In this document: positions 8,356-15,723 of the stretch, piece after piece | How positions within the stretch are numbered: position 1 is the first letter of the stretch | Layout of the letters: each line of letters begins with the position of its first letter | From: Filimonas zeae | GTDB lineage: Bacteria > Bacteroidota > Bacteroidia > Chitinophagales > Chitinophagaceae | Length of the DNA stretch: 64,000 bases | NCBI RefSeq assembly: GCF_014641615.1 | Contig: NZ_BMIB01000004.1 | Coordinates: 620,001 to 684,000, forward strand | Direction of reading: 5' to 3' | Notes under the pieces: model-generated | The model's input: the letters and a program-made list of their open reading frames with translations, nothing else | The model's database searches: none | Told to the model about the DNA's origin: nothing | Program-made: the position numbers and the translations under genes

Positions 8356-9198
8356 ATGGCTAACGTTCAAGAGCTGGAAAAAATTGCTTCCCAGGTTAGA
8401 AGGGATATTGTACGAATGGTTCATGCTGTACAGAGCGGCCACCCCGGCGGTTCTCTGGGTTGTACCGACTTTTTAACTGCCCTGTACTTCAAGGTAATGG
8501 AGCACGATCCTAAGTTTAACATGGATGGTACTAATGAAGATATTTTCTTTTTATCAAACGGACATATTTCACCTGTATTCTATTCTGTTTTAGCCCGTTC
8601 CGGCTATTTCGATGTGAAAGAACTGGCTACTTTCCGTAAACTCAATTCCCGTTTACAAGGTCACCCCACTACGCACGAGCACCTGCCAGGTGTACGCGTA
8701 GCCAGCGGCTCTCTGGGTCAGGGTATGAGCGTTGCCATCGGCGCGGCACTGGCTAAAAAAATCAACGGCGATTCTCATCTGGTATATTCCCTGCATGGCG
8801 ATGGTGAACTGGACGAAGGCCAGAACTGGGAAGCGATTATGTTTGCCGGTTCTAAAAGAGTAGACAATCTGATTGCTACTGTTGACTACAACGGCCAGCA
8901 GATCGATGGCCCTACTGAAAAAGTAATGAGCCTGGGTAACCTGCACGCTAAATTTGAAGCATTCGGCTGGATAGTACTGGATGTGGAAGGCAACAATATG
9001 GCCGACCTGTTACGCGGTCTGGACGAAGCCAAAGCACTTACCGGAAATGGCAAACCTGTTTGTTTGCTGATGAAGACTTCTATGGGTAAAGGTGTAGACT
9101 TTATGGAAGGCAGCCACGAATGGCACGGCATTGCTCCTAACGACGAGCAGCTGGCCAAAGCACTGGCACAGTTACCAGAAACACTGGGCGATTATTAA
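8356..9198 (+). CDS. transketolase, N-terminal subunit
   Basis: 280 residues, covering only the TPP-binding N-terminal half of transketolase. Visible: GHPGGSLGCTDFLTALYF (~30-45), GHPTTHEHLPGV, GSLGQGMSVAIGAAL and the TPP/Mg motif HGDGELDEGQNWEA...DYNGQQ. The enzyme moves two-carbon ketol units in the pentose phosphate pathway. A working split enzyme needs the C-terminal pyrimidine/transketolase_C subunit, which is often the next gene but is absent here: a terminator and an unrelated secreted protein follow. ATG 8356 was chosen because an in-frame TTG upstream overlaps the promoter. Confidence 0.93.
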   Translation: MANVQELEKIASQVRRDIVRMVHAVQSGHPGGSLGCTDFLTALYFKVMEHDPKFNMDGTNEDIFFLSNGHISPVFYSVLARSGYFDVKELATFRKLNSRLQGHPTTHEHLPGVRVASGSLGQGMSVAIGAALAKKINGDSHLVYSLHGDGELDEGQNWEAIMFAGSKRVDNLIATVDYNGQQIDGPTEKVMSLGNLHAKFEAFGWIVLDVEGNNMADLLRGLDEAKALTGNGKPVCLLMKTSMGKGVDFMEGSHEWHGIAPNDEQLAKALAQLPETLGDY

Positions 9199-9224
9199 TT
9201 GCAACTAAGTTTACTTGTGATAAG

Positions 9225-9263
9225 GAAGGGCGGCTTAACAGGTCGCCCTTCTTCATTTTTCTT
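9225..9263 (+). terminator. intrinsic terminator after the transketolase gene
   Basis: GAAGGGCG (9225-9232) pairs with CGCCCTTC (9244-9251) over an 11-nt loop and is followed by a T-rich stretch. Confidence 0.75.
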
Positions 9264-9373
9264 CCAACGGCTCTTGTTTTTTACTGCCTGCAGGCTTTGC
9301 AGCAGCAACACTACGGGTATGTTTAGTAGGGATTTGAGTACCTTGGGGCATTCTAAATTCTTAAACCCTTGTG

Positions 9374-10435
9374 ATGAAGAAAAAAAGCTTTACACTCCGC
9401 AGTTGTCTTTTAACTGCAGTTACATCAGGTATTACGGGAATAGCTGTTGCCCAAAATACTTTTCCCACTACAGGCGCAGTGGGCATAGGCACTAACACTC
9501 CTGCCGGAAAACTTCATATTGTAGATGCAGCAACGCCGCCAACAGGCAATACGGTGGTTATTGGCGCCACCTCGGGTGCTAACCTTCGCATGGGAAACGA
9601 TGTCGGTTACAGCTGGATTCAGGCACACGGCAGCTTGCCACTTTATATCAATGATCTTGGTAACCATCTCATTCTTAATAGAACTGCCGGCTTTGTTGGT
9701 ATTGGAACTGCCGGGCCCGTTGCGAAACTTCATGTGTTTACAAACACCAACAACTATGCGGCTACTTTTGGAAATGATGCAGCATCGAATTTGAGAATTG
9801 CAGGCACAGCAGGCACTTCGCTTAATTATGCCCTGCTCCAATCTTTTAATGGTTCTGTAGCCGGCAACAATATCATATTACAGCGTGATGGAGGCAATGT
9901 GGGTATTGCACAGGCAGCGCCGGCTTATAAGCTCGATGTAAACGGAACCGTCAGTGCTACCAATATGGTAGTAGCCTACGCCCCGGAACCTGCTACTTAC
10001 AATCTGCTTATAACCCCTTTTGTAATGAGCCCTAACCATGTGGGATACCGGTTTATAACAAAAACATATGGTGGCGCTAATGCAACTTCACTAACAATAG
10101 ACGATGCCGGCAATGTGGGTATTGGCACTTTGGCTCCGCAAAGTAAACTGGCAGTAAATGGTATCATTACCGCTCAAAAACTTAAGGTTACCAATGTAGG
10201 CTGGGCAGATTATGTATTCGACTCCTCTTATCGCCTGCAACCATTACACGAGGTAGAACAATATATACAACAAAACAAACATCTGCCAGATGTACCTACT
10301 GCCGCCGTTGTGGCTAAAGAAGGGGCTGATATAGGAGATAATCAGGCTCTTCTACTGAAAAAGATAGAAGAACTTACCCTCTATATTATACAGCAAGAGA
10401 AACGGATAAAGCAGCTGGAGGAAAAACGGAAATAG
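9374..10435 (+). CDS. secreted tail-fibre-like protein with C-terminal coiled coil
   Basis: 353 residues from ATG 9374 (an ATG one codon earlier is possible). A signal peptide ends near AVAQ. The body has repeated short beta units of the form VGIGTxxPAxKLHI / NVGIGTLAPQSKLAVNG, as in Bacteroidota proteins related to phage tail fibres. The end has the widespread block WADYVFDSSYRL, HEVEQYIQQNKHLPDVP, then LLKKIEELTLY and a charged coiled coil (KRIKQLEEKRK). Such proteins probably trimerise at the cell surface; the function is unknown. It has its own terminator downstream. Confidence 0.75.
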   Translation: MKKKSFTLRSCLLTAVTSGITGIAVAQNTFPTTGAVGIGTNTPAGKLHIVDAATPPTGNTVVIGATSGANLRMGNDVGYSWIQAHGSLPLYINDLGNHLILNRTAGFVGIGTAGPVAKLHVFTNTNNYAATFGNDAASNLRIAGTAGTSLNYALLQSFNGSVAGNNIILQRDGGNVGIAQAAPAYKLDVNGTVSATNMVVAYAPEPATYNLLITPFVMSPNHVGYRFITKTYGGANATSLTIDDAGNVGIGTLAPQSKLAVNGIITAQKLKVTNVGWADYVFDSSYRLQPLHEVEQYIQQNKHLPDVPTAAVVAKEGADIGDNQALLLKKIEELTLYIIQQEKRIKQLEEKRK

Positions 10436-10494
10436 ATTCAAGCCATTCTTTTCTTTGTTCAACACTTGTAGGTATTCGCTACATTTATACAAAA

Positions 10495-10517
10495 GCCCCG
10501 GAAAACCGGGGCCTTTT
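10495..10517 (+). terminator. intrinsic terminator
   Basis: GCCCCGG (10495-10501), AAAA loop, CCGGGGC (10506-10512), then a TTTT tract. A/T flanks on both sides make it usable by the convergent gene at 10570 as well. Confidence 0.85.
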
Positions 10518-10569
10518 ATTACAGGATACAAAATCAGGCTTCCATACCTGTAATTCGCAAAATGCAAAG

Positions 10570-10956
10570 TCAGCGATCAGCAACGGACAGGTTTAGGGTT
10601 GATTTATGGTTCACGAGTTCCTGTATGTATAAAGAATATAAGTGCACTGGCATGCGGGCCTGTAAAAAGCGCCACTCCACTTTATTACAGGTATCCCTGA
10701 ATTCATTAAATGATTTTACAAAAGTGTTGGCAACAGCTGTTTTTACAGCAACATTTCCGCGGGTATAAATCTTATCAGCCACCTTCATACATTTTTGTAT
10801 AGCCGGCAGGTCATGCAGCATACACATCCGCTGGGTATATTCAGCCAGCACCAACAAAGCATTGTCTGCGCTTCCCCAGGTTATCCGGTTAATAATGGCA
10901 TCTCTTACCTCTGGTAGCTTATAGGCTATTAATGCTGGTACTTCATACTGGTTCAT
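10570..10956 (-). CDS. conserved hypothetical protein, 128 aa
   Basis: 128 residues, soluble, no signal peptide, mostly helical by composition. It has features of a small all-helical domain of unknown function seen in Bacteroidota (VPALIAYKLPEVRDAII near the start, then AEYTQRM, and a YSLYIQELV end). I cannot name a function. The frame is clean, the codon use matches its neighbours, and it is flanked by terminators on both sides, so it is a real single-gene unit. A 9-bp inverted repeat lies 43-82 nt upstream. Confidence 0.7.
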   Translation of the reverse strand: MNQYEVPALIAYKLPEVRDAIINRITWGSADNALLVLAEYTQRMCMLHDLPAIQKCMKVADKIYTRGNVAVKTAVANTFVKSFNEFRDTCNKVEWRFLQARMPVHLYSLYIQELVNHKSTLNLSVADR

Positions 10957-10998
10957 AGTGTCAGGTTTAAGTTATTCATTGATGCTTCTGATAGCCAA

Positions 10999-11038
10999 AG
11001 CGTATGCCTGCCAGCCGCCAGCAACAGCAGCATACGCT
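10999..11038. repeat. inverted repeat upstream of the 128-aa gene
   Basis: AGCGTATGC (10999-11007) and GCATACGCT (11030-11038) are perfect 9-bp arms separated by 22 nt. They lie 5' of the minus-strand gene and could be an operator pair or a leader hairpin. Apart from this and the terminator at 11101, the 201-nt gap holds nothing recognisable. Confidence 0.35.
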
Positions 11039-11100
11039 CAAAGCCTTTCCCTACAGGCATTTCACAACAAACGCATCAAAAGCACATTCATAAACCCTAC

Positions 11101-11131
11101 AAAAAAGCCTCTCAAAACGAGAGGCTTTTTT
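11101..11131 (-). terminator. bidirectional terminator after the permease gene
   Basis: AAAAAAGCCTCTC and GAGAGGCTTTTTT are perfect 13-bp arms around a 5-nt loop, 27 nt beyond the permease stop. Confidence 0.9.
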
Positions 11132-11157
11132 CAAAATGAAATCCGTTTATTCAACAG

Positions 11158-12375
11158 TTAGCTTTTCAGGCTCTGTAGTTGTAGTGCCGCTTTACGGGCG
11201 GGTAGCCAGGAAGCGGTAATTGTTACCAGCAACACCGTGCAGGTAACCAGTAAAAAATCCCAGCCACTCATGGCCACCGGATAATAGTCTATTATAAAAG
11301 TATTCCCTTCCAGCTTTACCAGCTTAAAATGCAACTGCAAAAAGCAGATGATATAAGCCAGCAGCATACCTATGCCACCGCCTATGGCAGACAACACTAA
11401 GCCTTCCGATAAAAAGATGCGCTGAATCAGATTGTCATTAGCGCCCAGTGCTTTCAGCAATCCAATGTCTTTCTGCTTTTCCATTACCAGCATGGTTAAT
11501 GCACCAATCATGTTAAAAGCAGCCACCAGCAGTATCAGTGATAAAATACCATAAATCACCCATTTCTCCACCTGCATTACCGTAAACAGGCTTTGATTCT
11601 GCTCCAGCCGGGTACGCACCGTAAACTTATCTCCCAGAGCACGCTGCAAACTCTTCTTTACTTTTTGCAACTGATCCGGGTTGGCTACTGCCATCTCTAT
11701 TGAAGTGTATTCATTCGGCTTCAGATCCAGCATGTATTGCAGAAAGGGCAGATTGGTAAACGCATACTTATTATCAAACTCCTGCTGCACCATAAAAGCC
11801 CCGCTGATATCTACGTTAAACGATCGCATACCACCATCGGCAGAAAAGCTTTTCGCACCGCGGTCCGGCAAATACAAGGTAAGCGGCAAGCCTCTGTTTT
11901 CAGGATCAGCTACTACTGCGTTTTCAATGCCCGTTCCGGCCAGCAGCAAAGGCTGGTCGGTAGTTCCCAGATCGTAAATACCCCGTTTAATATGTGCGGT
12001 TAACCGGTTGGTACGTGCATAGTTCTCATCCACGCCTTTCAGGCTCACAATGGTTTGGTAGTCGCCATTGAGCAGCATGGCTTTTTCTTCCACCACGTAG
12101 CTCAGCTGACTAATACCCTGTGTTTGCTGAATAGTTTGTTGCGTGGCTTTGTCCAGCACAAAAAACTTTCCTTTGGCAGGGGCTATCTTTATATCAGAAT
12201 AAAAATCGGTATACAAGTCTCGCACCAGCCCTTCAAAGCCATTAAACACACTCAGCACCACAATCAGGGCAGTAGTGCCTACAGCAATGGCCAGCACACT
12301 AATCCATGCTATAATATTAATAGCATTGGTACTTTTTTTTGATTTGAAATAGCGCCAGGCAAATAATAGTTCCAA
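11158..12375 (-). CDS. FtsX/LolE-like ABC transporter permease
   Basis: 405 residues. Topology: TM1 (~20-45), a large periplasmic domain (~50-265), then three TM segments near the C-terminus (~270-300, ~320-350, ~370-395), the MacB_PCD + FtsX layout of LolC/LolE. The motif NAINIIAWISVLAIAVGTTALIVVLSVFNGFE at the N-terminus is typical of lipoprotein-releasing permeases, which pull outer-membrane lipoproteins from the inner membrane. The start must be TTG at 12375: no in-frame ATG lies between it and an upstream stop. The gene follows rbfA by 19 nt. No partner ATPase (LolD) is in the window. Confidence 0.88.
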   Translation of the reverse strand: MELLFAWRYFKSKKSTNAINIIAWISVLAIAVGTTALIVVLSVFNGFEGLVRDLYTDFYSDIKIAPAKGKFFVLDKATQQTIQQTQGISQLSYVVEEKAMLLNGDYQTIVSLKGVDENYARTNRLTAHIKRGIYDLGTTDQPLLLAGTGIENAVVADPENRGLPLTLYLPDRGAKSFSADGGMRSFNVDISGAFMVQQEFDNKYAFTNLPFLQYMLDLKPNEYTSIEMAVANPDQLQKVKKSLQRALGDKFTVRTRLEQNQSLFTVMQVEKWVIYGILSLILLVAAFNMIGALTMLVMEKQKDIGLLKALGANDNLIQRIFLSEGLVLSAIGGGIGMLLAYIICFLQLHFKLVKLEGNTFIIDYYPVAMSGWDFLLVTCTVLLVTITASWLPARKAALQLQSLKS

Positions 12376-12394
12376 GTGCGGGTTGCTTTATCAA

Positions 12395-12793
12395 TTATGC
12401 TTTTTCCTCATTTGCACCGGCTTCTCCTTTCCGCTGTGCATCTTCCTCGTTCAGTTTCTGAAACAGATCTTCCATTTTAAATACATGCTCCAGCGTATCA
12501 TCCAGATAAAAGTGTAATACCGGCATACGGCGTAACTGATGCTTCACACGGTCGCTCAATTCTTTTTTAATTTCCCAGCTGCGGTCATCAATCTTCTTCA
12601 TGGCCGCCTCAATATCCTTCACCTGAAAAAAGCTGATATAAATACGGGCTTCCAGCAGGTCGGGCGTCACTTTTACCGATGAAATGGATACCATTCCACC
12701 ATTCATCATATTAAAACCCAGCCTTCTGAAAATATCATTCATTTCCTCCTGTAAAACACCGGCCACCTGCCGCTGACGTTTGCCTTCCTCCAT
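12395..12793 (-). CDS. rbfA: ribosome-binding factor A
   Basis: 132 residues, normal length. RbfA helps 30S maturation (16S 5' end processing, cold adaptation). Family features: KRQRQVAGVLQEEMNDIFRR at the start, SSVKVTPDLLEARIYISFF (KH-like sheet) and LRRMPVLHFYLDDTLEHVFKMEDLFQKL at the end. The last ~15 residues are a charged tail. It is divergent from the exporter gene, with 53 nt between the two start codons. Confidence 0.96.
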   Translation of the reverse strand: MEEGKRQRQVAGVLQEEMNDIFRRLGFNMMNGGMVSISSVKVTPDLLEARIYISFFQVKDIEAAMKKIDDRSWEIKKELSDRVKHQLRRMPVLHFYLDDTLEHVFKMEDLFQKLNEEDAQRKGEAGANEEKA

Positions 12794-12846
12794 AATCTAA
12801 CGTTTAATTGGCTGTAAAAGTAGTTACTTTGCCGTTTATTGAAGAT

Positions 12847-14649
12847 ATGAAACGATTTGAAAGAATCTTTAAATACATAGGAGCCTATAAAGGCAAGCTG
12901 GTTACCTATGTTATTTGTACGTTACTCGGTACTTTGTTCGGCGTGTTCTCACTGGCAATGCTCTCGCCCTTTATGTCGCTCATTTTTGGTGGCGCTTCTC
13001 CTGTTTCTGCTGAAACCATCAAAACAAATGCCATCGGCGGCTTTCTGTCTGACTTCCTGAACGATCTCATTCTGAAAGACGGAAAAATTGCTGCGCTGGC
13101 TGTTATCTGTGTATTCATTGTAGTTACCACCCTGCTTAAAAACCTGTTCATTTACCTTTCCAACTATATCTCCGCTCCTATACGCAGCGCAGTAACCACC
13201 CGTTTCAGAAACGACCTGTACGAAAAAATACTGGTATTACCCGTGGGTTATTTTACAGAAAAGAAAAAGGGCGATATCATTTCCCGCATGACCAATGATG
13301 TAGGCGAAATTGAAGGCTCTATTGTAAGTACACTGGAAGGTTTAATTAAAGATCCACTGACCATTCTTACCAATCTGGCTTATATGGTTTACCTGAGCCC
13401 GATGTTGTCGCTGTTTTTATTGGTACTGCTGCCAGCCACTGCTTTTGTAATAGGCCGTATCAGTCGTACGTTAAAGCGCCAATCACATGAGTCATCCGAA
13501 AAGCTGGGCACAGCCTTGTCTATTATGGATGAAACACTGGGCGGCATCCGCGTAATCAAAGCTTTCCTGGCTGAAAAAGTATTGCAAAACCGCTTTGAGC
13601 AGGTAAACCACGAATTGTTTACCCTGCGTAATAAAATGAATGCCCGCCGCGATCTGGCTTCTCCGCTTACAGAGCTGATGGGCGTACTGGTGTTAAGCAT
13701 TATCCTGTACTTTGGCGGTATGCTGGCCATTAAATATGGTACACTGCCTGCGGGTGACCTGATGGCGTATATTGCCCTGTTTGCCATAATTATTAACCCC
13801 GCCAAAAACCTGTCTACCGCTTTCTTTAACGTACAGCGCGGGGCAGCGGCTATTGACCGGGTAGAAGAATTACTGAAAGCACCGGTTACCGTGGAAGACA
13901 GCGGCATCCGCCAGCTGGAGTTTACACAGGGCATCGAATTCAGAAACGTTTCTTTCTCTTATGGCGAACATACCATTTTAAAGAATATCAACTTATCTAT
14001 CCCCAAAGGCAAAACAGTAGCGCTGGTAGGCAGCAGCGGTGCCGGTAAAAGCACCCTGGCCGATCTCATTCCTCGTTTTCACGATGCCACATCAGGAGAA
14101 ATACTGGTAGATGGCGTAAACATCCGCGATTACTCGCTGCATCAGTTACGTTCACAAATCAGTATTGTAACGCAGGAACCTATTCTGTTTAACGATACTA
14201 TTGCCCACAACATTGCTCTGGGCCTTCCGGAAGCACCACGTGCAGAAATTGAGCAGGCAGCCAAAGTAGCTAATGCTTTTAATTTTGTGGCAAGTAAAGA
14301 AGAAGGTTTTGATACCAATATAGGCGACAGGGGCAGCAAACTCAGCGGTGGCGAACGTCAGCGGGTAACCATTGCCAGAGCCGTATTGAAAAACCCGCCG
14401 ATATTAATTCTGGATGAAGCCACTTCTTCACTGGACACCGAAAGTGAAAGACTGGTGCAGGATGCCATAAACAACATGATGCAGAACAGAACTTCTGTAG
14501 TTATTGCCCACAGGCTCAGCACCATCCGCCATGCAGATGAGATTATTGTGTTACAGAAAGGTGAAATAGCAGAGCGCGGTACACACGAAGCGTTACTGGC
14601 GCAAAAAGGAATCTACCACAGATTGGTAGAGCTGCAGGAAGTAAAATAA
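12847..14649 (+). CDS. MsbA-type lipid/multidrug ABC exporter
   Basis: 600 residues, an ABC half-transporter with an N-terminal six-TM domain (~1-330) and a C-terminal ATPase. Walker A VGSSGAGKSTL (~394-404), Q-loop in ISIVTQEPILFND, signature LSGGERQRVTIARA (~498), Walker B ILILDEATSSLD and H-loop VIAHRLST are intact. The layout suits a homodimeric flippase such as MsbA (lipid A core export), but multidrug export is equally possible. ATG 12847 was chosen because the frame's earlier opening is a TTG that gives an unlikely N-terminal extension. Confidence 0.88.
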   Translation: MKRFERIFKYIGAYKGKLVTYVICTLLGTLFGVFSLAMLSPFMSLIFGGASPVSAETIKTNAIGGFLSDFLNDLILKDGKIAALAVICVFIVVTTLLKNLFIYLSNYISAPIRSAVTTRFRNDLYEKILVLPVGYFTEKKKGDIISRMTNDVGEIEGSIVSTLEGLIKDPLTILTNLAYMVYLSPMLSLFLLVLLPATAFVIGRISRTLKRQSHESSEKLGTALSIMDETLGGIRVIKAFLAEKVLQNRFEQVNHELFTLRNKMNARRDLASPLTELMGVLVLSIILYFGGMLAIKYGTLPAGDLMAYIALFAIIINPAKNLSTAFFNVQRGAAAIDRVEELLKAPVTVEDSGIRQLEFTQGIEFRNVSFSYGEHTILKNINLSIPKGKTVALVGSSGAGKSTLADLIPRFHDATSGEILVDGVNIRDYSLHQLRSQISIVTQEPILFNDTIAHNIALGLPEAPRAEIEQAAKVANAFNFVASKEEGFDTNIGDRGSKLSGGERQRVTIARAVLKNPPILILDEATSSLDTESERLVQDAINNMMQNRTSVVIAHRLSTIRHADEIIVLQKGEIAERGTHEALLAQKGIYHRLVELQEVK

Positions 14650-14697
14650 AAAATCGGGAAATGGCAGTTATTATACAATTTGTCATTTCCCGATTTT
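14650..14697. terminator. bidirectional terminator between convergent genes
   Basis: A long stem: AAAATCGGGAAATG pairs with CATTTCCCGATTTT. It lies between the exporter stop and the end of the DksA-like gene, with A/T tracts on both sides, so it can serve both. Confidence 0.85.
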
Positions 14698-14717
14698 GAA
14701 TATCGCTGCTTAAGAAA

Positions 14718-15719
14718 CTACTGATCAGTTGATGGCTTTACCAAACCCAGCTTAGCTTCCAGGCTCAGTGTAGCATGCGGTACTGCACGTAAACGGGCCT
14801 TATCAATCAGCTTACCGGTTACGCGGCAAATACCATATGTTTTATTTTCAATACGAATCAGTGCCTTCTCCAGGTGATCAATATAAGTAATCTGGCGGCT
14901 GGCCATCTGGCTCAGTTGCTCGCGTTCCATACTCATACTTCCATCTTCCATGGTCATGTAACGGTTTTCAGTTTCGTCACCTCCCATTTCGTCCTTACGG
15001 GTAATCAAACCTTGCAGGTAGGCCAGTTCTTGTTTTGCAGCGTCGAGTTTTTTATTTATCAGATCTCTGAATTCTTTCAGGTCTGAATCACTATATCTTA
15101 CCAATGGTTCGTTCGATTTAAAGTTATTGTCTCTTTGTTCTAATGGTCTGTACTCCGGTTGATAGGGTACACTTGTTTTTACAGAGATTTTGGGCACTTT
15201 CACCTCTTTCAGCGGTTCCAGCTTTTTAGGAGCCGGACGTGGAATAGGTGCAGGGGGTTTAACTTCTACTTTCACATCGGCAGCTTTCGGCTTCGGGGGG
15301 GCCGGGGCAGGTGCAGGAGTTGCAACAGGTACGGGCGCAGCTACTACAGGTTTGGAAACCTCTTTTTTAACAGTGGCCGCCGCCTTCACAGAGGGTGTAG
15401 CGGTTTTAACCGATTTCACAGGTACTTCAGGAGTCGGTTTAACCACTACCTTTTTAGCAGCAACCACCTTTTCTGCAACTGCCGTTTTCTTGTCTGCAGG
15501 CTTAGCCGCAACTTTCGTAGCGGGTTTTGCTGCAGGCTTGGCAACAGCCTTCACTTTCGAAGCCGCAGGGGCGGGCGCTGCCTTAGGGGCAGGTTTTGCC
15601 GCAGGCTTCGAAGCCTTTTTTGCCGGAGCAGCTACCGCTTTGGTTGCGGGTTTTGCTGCCGGTTTGGCTGCTTTTGCAGGTTTAGAGGCTGGTTTCGCTG
15701 CTTTCTTACTGGTAGCCAT
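14718..15719 (-). CDS. DksA/TraR-like protein with histone-H1-like N-terminal tail
   Basis: 333 residues in two parts. Residues 1-~190 are a low-complexity Lys/Ala/Pro tail with repeated KPA and AAKPA units, like bacterial H1-type proteins. Residues ~200-333 are a DksA/TraR-like coiled coil and C-terminal block (YGICRVTGKLIDKARLRAVPHATLSLEAK). In a normal DksA zinc finger there are four Cys; here only one Cys is left in that block, so zinc binding is doubtful. DksA proteins bind the RNA polymerase secondary channel; the tail would add strong DNA or RNA affinity. It starts 4 nt after ileS and is probably co-transcribed with it. Confidence 0.85.
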   Translation of the reverse strand: MATSKKAAKPASKPAKAAKPAAKPATKAVAAPAKKASKPAAKPAPKAAPAPAASKVKAVAKPAAKPATKVAAKPADKKTAVAEKVVAAKKVVVKPTPEVPVKSVKTATPSVKAAATVKKEVSKPVVAAPVPVATPAPAPAPPKPKAADVKVEVKPPAPIPRPAPKKLEPLKEVKVPKISVKTSVPYQPEYRPLEQRDNNFKSNEPLVRYSDSDLKEFRDLINKKLDAAKQELAYLQGLITRKDEMGGDETENRYMTMEDGSMSMEREQLSQMASRQITYIDHLEKALIRIENKTYGICRVTGKLIDKARLRAVPHATLSLEAKLGLVKPSTDQ

Positions 15720-15723
15720 ACGA

